DNA from: Bacteroidota bacterium | Lineage (GTDB): Bacteria; Bacteroidota; Bacteroidia; Cytophagales; Cyclobacteriaceae | Reading direction: 5' to 3' | Length of the DNA: 64,000 nucleotides | NCBI GenBank assembly: GCA_016866235.1 | Contig: VGMW01000002.1 | Span: 1 to 64,000 of the forward strand | Part shown: positions 59,845 to 64,000 of the stretch, one piece after another | Numbering within the stretch: position 1 is the first letter of the stretch | How the letters are laid out: each line of letters opens with the position of its first letter | Position numbers and translations under genes: made by a program | Notes under the pieces: generated by a model | Told to the model about the DNA's origin: nothing | The model's input: only the letters and a program-made list of their open reading frames with translations | The model's database searches: none

Positions 59845-60876
59845 ATGCGTAAAATCTTTGTTGTCCTTTTTCTTTTTTCCGGCGCTCTATTCGCACAGAA
59901 AAAGAAAGTTGTATCTCAACCCGATCCTTCTGCACAATACGAACAGCGGCTGAAGTCTGAGGTTGAAAGACTTTCCCAGATCTGTGGTGGTAAACTTGGT
60001 GTCACAGCACTCCATATTGAATCCGGAAAACGATTCACTCAAAACGGAAGTGAACCTTTCCCAATGGCAAGCTCTTATAAAATTCCGATCGCTGTGCAGC
60101 TGCTCACTCGGGTAGACAGTGGGAAACTTAGCCTCGATCATATGGTGGAGTTCACCAACAAGGATTTGCACATTGGCAGTGGAATGATTTCAGAGCGCTT
60201 CAGCTGGCCGGGTGCATCTAAACCAGGTGTTGCATTAAGCGTGCGCTCATTGTTGGAACTGATGTTGCTTATTAGCGACAACAGCGCAACCGATGTCTGT
60301 CTTCGGTTGGCCGGTGGACCACTAAGGGTTAATCAGTGCCTTGACCGAAATGGCGTTCAAGGCATTCGGGTCGACCGACCAACGTCCTGGCTAATTTCAG
60401 ATTGGCTTGGAGTTCCCTGGCCGGAGAATGCAGACAATCCTATTGCAGCGTTTGATTCTTTGGAAAAAGGAATTTCAGCAGAACAGGCCAAAGAAAATTC
60501 CAGAAAGGCGGACAGTGATCTAAGAGATACCGCTACTCCGGACGGTATGGCCAACCTGTTATTAAAAATTTATCAATCAGACTCACGACTGCTCAGTCCA
60601 GCCTCAAGAACATTATTACTGGACATCCTTGATCGTTGTGAAACCGGCTTAGGCAGATTAAAAGGAGCACTTCCACCCAATACTCAGGTCAGGCACAAGA
60701 CAGGGACTATTGGCATGACCACCAACGATGTTGGAATTATCTCTTTGCCGGGTGATGCCGGTCACCTGATTGTTTCTGCTTTTGTAAAATCCTCTGAAAA
60801 GCCAATTGCCGAACGTGAAAAGGCTATAGCCCAGGTTACCAGGATGCTGCATGACTATTTTATCATCCATCGATAG
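59845..60876 (+). CDS. Class A beta-lactamase-like serine hydrolase (Glu166 position not conserved)
   Basis: This is a 343-residue penicillin-recognising protein with a signal peptide ending near 'GALFAQ'. The three active-site boxes are present: Ser76-x-x-Lys79 (MASSYKIP), Ser144-Asp-Asn146 and Lys285-Thr-Gly287. In the omega loop, where class A enzymes have Glu166 for deacylation, the sequence is 'RVDRPTSWLISD' with no Glu, so it may acylate without efficient hydrolysis or have another substrate. RDTATPDGMANLLL is the usual following helix. It should not be reported as resistance. The upstream esterase-like gene is 11 bp away, the TPR gene 25 bp downstream. Confidence 0.87.
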   Translation: MRKIFVVLFLFSGALFAQKKKVVSQPDPSAQYEQRLKSEVERLSQICGGKLGVTALHIESGKRFTQNGSEPFPMASSYKIPIAVQLLTRVDSGKLSLDHMVEFTNKDLHIGSGMISERFSWPGASKPGVALSVRSLLELMLLISDNSATDVCLRLAGGPLRVNQCLDRNGVQGIRVDRPTSWLISDWLGVPWPENADNPIAAFDSLEKGISAEQAKENSRKADSDLRDTATPDGMANLLLKIYQSDSRLLSPASRTLLLDILDRCETGLGRLKGALPPNTQVRHKTGTIGMTTNDVGIISLPGDAGHLIVSAFVKSSEKPIAEREKAIAQVTRMLHDYFIIHR

Positions 60877-60901
60877 AAGCCTGCATACTACCTTTGTATT
60901 G

Positions 60902-62011
60902 ATGAAAAACTTTCTCCTGGCATTTTTGATGGTTGGCGTAACGCTGGTCTGCGTTGCACAGCCTGACCCACTTACGGCTTCCAGAAAAAAGATAGAAACC
61001 GGTGATTTCACCGGAGCCAAAACAGATCTCACTGCATTTATAGAAAAGAATCCACGCAATAAAAGCGCACTTGTGCTTCGTGGTAAGGCCAGATTGAAAT
61101 TAGAAGATTATTATGGTGCGATCTCTGATCTGACGGCTGCGCTTGAAATTGACTCGACGCTCGCAGAAGCCTACAATGAACGCGGAGCGGCTAAAATAAA
61201 TTTGGGTGATGATGCCGGTGCCATCTCAGATCTTGATCGTGCGATCCGGCTGAGCCCGAAAATGGCCGACGCCTACACCAACCGCGGTTTTGCCAAATAC
61301 AACATCGAAGCCCTGGCTGATGCCTATTTTGATTTTGCCAAGGCGCTTGAGCTGGGTCCACCCGACGCTGATAAATATTATAACTGCGGTGTCGCCAAAG
61401 CTGCACTGGGTGAATATGTAAGTGCCATTGATGACTATAACAAAGCCATTGAATTGGATAAAACCGATGCCAGTCTATTTAATTTTCGCGGCATTGCATT
61501 CGACCAGCTCAGCAACTTTGAAAAAGCCATCGCTGATTATTCTGAAGCCATTAGACTTGATGCCAAAGTCGCTGATTATTTTGAAAACCGTGCATTGGCC
61601 CGCTCTTCACTGAATGATTTGAGAGGCGCATTGGAGGATTATTCCAGTGCTTTAAAACTCAACCCCGATGATCCATCCACCCTTAACCTGCGCGGTGTGG
61701 TGAAATTCAATTTGCAGGATTTTGATGGCGCGATGGAAGATTATACCCGCGCCATTGCTCTGCATGCCGATAATCCGACCTATTATGACAACCGCGCCCT
61801 ATGCCGAGAACAAAAACAGGATCTAAACGGCGCCTTGGAGGATTACTCAGTTTCTATCGACCTTTTTCCAACCGATCCGGAAACATATCTCGATCGAGGA
61901 AAAATCAAATTAAAGATGAGCAACGTTTACGATGCGTGCCTTGATTTCAAACGATCTGACGAGTTGGGTTCGCAGGAAGCTAAAACCCTGTTGAGAAAAA
62001 ACTGCAAATAA
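60902..62011 (+). CDS. Exported tetratricopeptide-repeat protein
   Basis: From the ATG at 60902 the protein has 370 residues; the longer frame start at 60851 overlaps the beta-lactamase-like gene and would spoil the signal peptide (MKNFLLAFLMVGVTLVCVAQ). The mature part is about nine consecutive canonical TPRs, each with the pattern A-x-x-D-Y-x-x-A-I-x-x-D ('AISDLTAALEIDSTLAEAYN', 'AIDDYNKAIELD', 'AMEDYTRAIALHADNPTYYDN'), so it is a periplasmic adaptor of the Sel1/TPR type. It closes a plus-strand run of three exported genes and ends 4 bp from the convergent kinase. Confidence 0.88.
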   Translation: MKNFLLAFLMVGVTLVCVAQPDPLTASRKKIETGDFTGAKTDLTAFIEKNPRNKSALVLRGKARLKLEDYYGAISDLTAALEIDSTLAEAYNERGAAKINLGDDAGAISDLDRAIRLSPKMADAYTNRGFAKYNIEALADAYFDFAKALELGPPDADKYYNCGVAKAALGEYVSAIDDYNKAIELDKTDASLFNFRGIAFDQLSNFEKAIADYSEAIRLDAKVADYFENRALARSSLNDLRGALEDYSSALKLNPDDPSTLNLRGVVKFNLQDFDGAMEDYTRAIALHADNPTYYDNRALCREQKQDLNGALEDYSVSIDLFPTDPETYLDRGKIKLKMSNVYDACLDFKRSDELGSQEAKTLLRKNCK

Positions 62012-62015
62012 TTTA

Positions 62016-62651
62016 TTAAGCCAGCGCGCTAAACAAATTATTGATCTCCAGATCAATTTTATTTACGATTCCTGAGAAGTCTTCTACGCGTTCCACAAAA
62101 TCCAACTGGTTAACATCGATGACCAGCAGCTTTCCGAGGGTATAATTGCTGATCCAGTTTTCGTAATGCTCGTTCAGGCTTCGGAGGTATTCCAGTTTGA
62201 TGTTGTACTCAAACTCCCTGTTTCTTTTTTGAATTTGATGAACCAGTTTCGGAATGTCAGCTTTTAAATAGATGAGCAGGTCCGGAGCTTGAATAAAATT
62301 GGTCATCGATTGAAAAATATCGAGGTAGCTCTGGTAATCCCGCTCTGAAATATGTCCGCTGCGATGGAGGTTGGAGGCAAATATGTGTGCATCCTCGTAG
62401 ATGGTCCTGTCCTGGATGATCGTGTTATCGCTTTGACGAATTTGGTGAACCTGATTGAACCTGCTGTTGAGGAAAAAGATCTGAAGGTGAAAAGCCCAGC
62501 GCCCCATGTCCTCATAAAAATCACGCAGGTATGGGTTGTTGTCTACCGACTCGTACAGCGGCGTCCATCCATAATGACGGGATAATTTTTCTGCCAGAGT
62601 AGTTTTACCCGAGCCGATGTTACCGGAAACTGCGATGTGCTTTAAGGCCAT
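62016..62651 (-). CDS. Deoxynucleoside kinase
   Basis: This is a 211-residue salvage kinase of the dNK/dGK/dCK family, phosphorylating a deoxynucleoside with ATP. The P-loop GNIGSGKTT is at residue 10; 'PLYESVDNNPYL' gives the base-recognition Glu; 'DRTIYEDAHIFA' is the DRS-like catalytic motif; and 'RNREFEYNI' is the LID Arg-rich segment. Which base it favours cannot be read by eye. The gene starts 30 bp after the LysE stop and is leftward, so it may belong to the same transcript. Confidence 0.93.
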   Translation of the reverse strand: MALKHIAVSGNIGSGKTTLAEKLSRHYGWTPLYESVDNNPYLRDFYEDMGRWAFHLQIFFLNSRFNQVHQIRQSDNTIIQDRTIYEDAHIFASNLHRSGHISERDYQSYLDIFQSMTNFIQAPDLLIYLKADIPKLVHQIQKRNREFEYNIKLEYLRSLNEHYENWISNYTLGKLLVIDVNQLDFVERVEDFSGIVNKIDLEINNLFSALA

Positions 62652-62680
62652 TGGTGCGATAAGTTACTAAACCCCCACCG

Positions 62681-63298
62681 TTACATTAAGAGATATTTTA
62701 TGAAGGCATAAACCCCAAGCACCAGCAGTACGATTCCCGGTGTTCTTTTAACCCAGATGTTGCTGCTCGCATAACCAGAAACCCGGTTGGCAAGAAAAAT
62801 ATAAATGAGCAACAAGATCATAACACCCACTGAGGTTCCGAAAACATAGCTGTGTATTCCTGCTGAAGTATCTACCTTCAGCCATCCTGTCGATCGGAGG
62901 TAAGCAGTGATGGCAATCCAGAAAGGAATGGCCATTGGATTGAGGATGCTCAGGATTATCCCTCTTCTGAATCCACTTTCATCCAGTCTTTTTGTAATTC
63001 CTGAGCCGGAGGACGCGGAGAGCAATATCAAAATTCCAACAAGGGTCATGACCGTGGCAGTGATCAACTGAAAATGTTCCAGGATGGTTGGCCTTGAGGT
63101 GATCCAGGATTCAAATTCAACCGCTATCCATGCGTAGGGGTATTCAATGATGGCAACTGCAGTGGCAAACCGGAGTGCAATTTTTGTTTTCCCCTCAATA
63201 CCAAGTTGCAATACCGCCATGTTGAGCGTTCCTGGCGGTATCGAGCCCAGGAAACTGAAAACAGCCCCCAGTATAAATGCGATGGTTAAATCAATCAT
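62681..63298 (-). CDS. LysE family amino acid/metabolite exporter
   Basis: The 205-residue inner membrane protein has about six membrane segments and the N-terminal 'GSIPPGTLNMAVLQLGIEG' motif of LysE/RhtB exporters, which pump out amino acids or related compounds. 'AVAIIEYPYAWIA' and 'ILSILNPMAIPFWIA' are the second and third conserved segments. The ATG overlaps the stop of the upstream ATP-grasp gene by 4 bp, so the two are translated together; exporter plus ligase suggests the ligase product, or its amino acid substrate, is exported, which is inference. Confidence 0.9.
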   Translation of the reverse strand: MIDLTIAFILGAVFSFLGSIPPGTLNMAVLQLGIEGKTKIALRFATAVAIIEYPYAWIAVEFESWITSRPTILEHFQLITATVMTLVGILILLSASSGSGITKRLDESGFRRGIILSILNPMAIPFWIAITAYLRSTGWLKVDTSAGIHSYVFGTSVGVMILLLIYIFLANRVSGYASSNIWVKRTPGIVLLVLGVYAFIKYLLM

Positions 63299-64000
63299 AG
63301 GTCCTTTCCCAAAATAGCAGTAGTTCTTTTATAAACTTTTATTCCTTCACCGAAGGACATATACGAAGTTCCCCTTTTACTGTTTTGAACACTTACTTCA
63401 TAAAGATCGTTCATGTGTCTGAAAAGTGTTCTCCAGGCACTCCAAATGGAAAAACCTGGCTGATATATGTGTGAAGGCTCTGCGCCACATCCGTTCAATT
63501 CCATAATCTTTACCCTCCCCAGCCGCAGGTCTGCTTCAGAAGCGCATCGCAGGTCAAATCGACCGAAATAAAACCCGGGGATTCTGTCAACAAGATCATT
63601 AAAACTTTTTTCAAGCCGCTCGTCGATCAGGTTTCCGCAGTTTAGAAAAGTGGTACCCAAACAATGGTTACCAATGGGATTCAATTCAAAAGTCTCGCCC
63701 TTTTCCAGAACAGTTTCCCACTGATCCTCAAATTCTCTCCTTAGTTTTTTATACTGAAGGCGCGCTCTGCGGTTCCTTTCAATTAATTGTCCGATAGACT
63801 TTTTACCATCCCCGGTAACGGACAACATCATTTTACCGGTCACCGACACCACTTTGCCCTGACTTTCTTCCGGCTTGCGGACATAGTAGACCCCAAATTC
63901 CATAGGCTCGTGTACATATTCCTGAACGATGAAATCAATAGGAACTTTTTTTAAGTAGTCTTTCAGGTCGCCTTGCCCACGGATAACATTTACCATCCAG
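63295..64000 (-). CDS. ATP-grasp enzyme (D-Ala-D-Ala-ligase-like), 5' end beyond the window
   Basis: This is the C-terminal part of an ATP-grasp enzyme; the frame stays open to the right edge, so the N-terminus is missing (a start at 63996 is an artefact of the window). Visible parts: 'DFIVQEYV' (ATP-binding strand), 'GKMMLSVTGDGKKSIGQLI' and the metal-binding 'GRFDLRCASEADL...KIMELNGCGAEPSHIYQPG' with the Asp, Glu and Asn that hold magnesium. The family joins a carboxylate to an amine or thiol with ATP; D-alanine-D-alanine ligases and uncharacterised relatives are closest. Coupled to the LysE exporter by an ATGA overlap. Confidence 0.83.
   Translation of the reverse strand, partial: WMVNVIRGQGDLKDYLKKVPIDFIVQEYVHEPMEFGVYYVRKPEESQGKVVSVTGKMMLSVTGDGKKSIGQLIERNRRARLQYKKLRREFEDQWETVLEKGETFELNPIGNHCLGTTFLNCGNLIDERLEKSFNDLVDRIPGFYFGRFDLRCASEADLRLGRVKIMELNGCGAEPSHIYQPGFSIWSAWRTLFRHMNDLYEVSVQNSKRGTSYMSFGEGIKVYKRTTAILGKDL

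Noticed and set aside
1-64000. tRNA, rRNA, CRISPR array, insertion sequence, prophage
   Set aside because: No direct-repeat arrays, no transposase or integrase genes, no rRNA-like stretches and no tRNA-like folds with a T-loop signature were found in the gaps; a short RNA could still be missed by eye.

Overview
The window reads as chromosomal DNA from a member of the Bacteroidota, probably the order Cytophagales. The pointers are family content (DUF4175, DUF4382, DUF6526, DUF1080 with a C-terminal Gly-Cys-x-Asp-Pro motif, many exported TPR and AsmA proteins), weak or absent Shine-Dalgarno sequences, a few TAnnTTTG-type -7 promoter elements, and a YbeY with the Asp-for-His change I recall from this phylum. 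Taxonomy is inferred from families only. Coding density is high; I found no rRNA, tRNA, CRISPR array, insertion sequence or prophage.

Layout. 0-13.3 kb: a partial small ORF, an exported Asp-box propeller protein and a LolA-like protein (minus); then, plus strand, a DsbD-type thiol:disulfide reductase, an M23 peptidase lipoprotein, an aldehyde dehydrogenase, a giant AsmA-like protein and a PLP-dependent deaminase/desulfhydrase. 13.3-24.9 kb: a long leftward block holding a TPR protein and the run DUF4175 protein, RsbW-like ATPase, YbeY, MnmG, methyltransferase, Ig-like lipoprotein. 24.9-34.8 kb: a rightward block with ComF, a 1552-residue exported protein, a DUF4382 lipoprotein, an ornithine-cyclodeaminase-family enzyme, a nitroreductase, a threonine/serine dehydratase and a TetR regulator. 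34.9-40.6 kb: an exported unknown plus a Rieske protein, two tandem M20 amidohydrolases with a PIG-L deacetylase, and a DUF1080 lipoprotein. 40.8-42.0 kb: a HigB-type toxin and a HigA/ImmA antitoxin that looks short at its C-terminus. 42.1-50.4 kb: AraC regulator with a short-chain dehydrogenase, then a TetR-controlled RND efflux operon with a DUF1905 gene at its end. 50.6-64 kb: DUF6526 protein, UvrA, class IV aminotransferase, amidohydrolase, 2OG-Fe(II) oxygenase, LEA-type lipoprotein, a membrane-anchored DHp-like protein facing a lone receiver-domain protein, an esterase-like lipoprotein with a beta-lactamase-like hydrolase and a TPR protein, deoxynucleoside kinase, and a LysE exporter coupled to an ATP-grasp enzyme that runs off the right edge.

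The most notable signals are not in protein families. A perfect 16-bp ParB-type palindrome and a 15/16 copy flank the mnmG-ybeY junction, with a third, weaker site in comF; DnaA-box-like 9-mers lie in the two longest intergenic gaps nearby (15.3-15.5 and 25.6-26.0 kb); and transcription diverges at 24.9 kb. Together they suggest that this part of the chromosome is close to the replication origin. The best candidate for an unusual small protein system is the histidine-phosphotransfer-like (DHp) protein at 57.3 kb, which lacks an ATPase domain and converges on a receiver-only response regulator. Inverted repeats placed just upstream of both TetR genes give good candidate operators.
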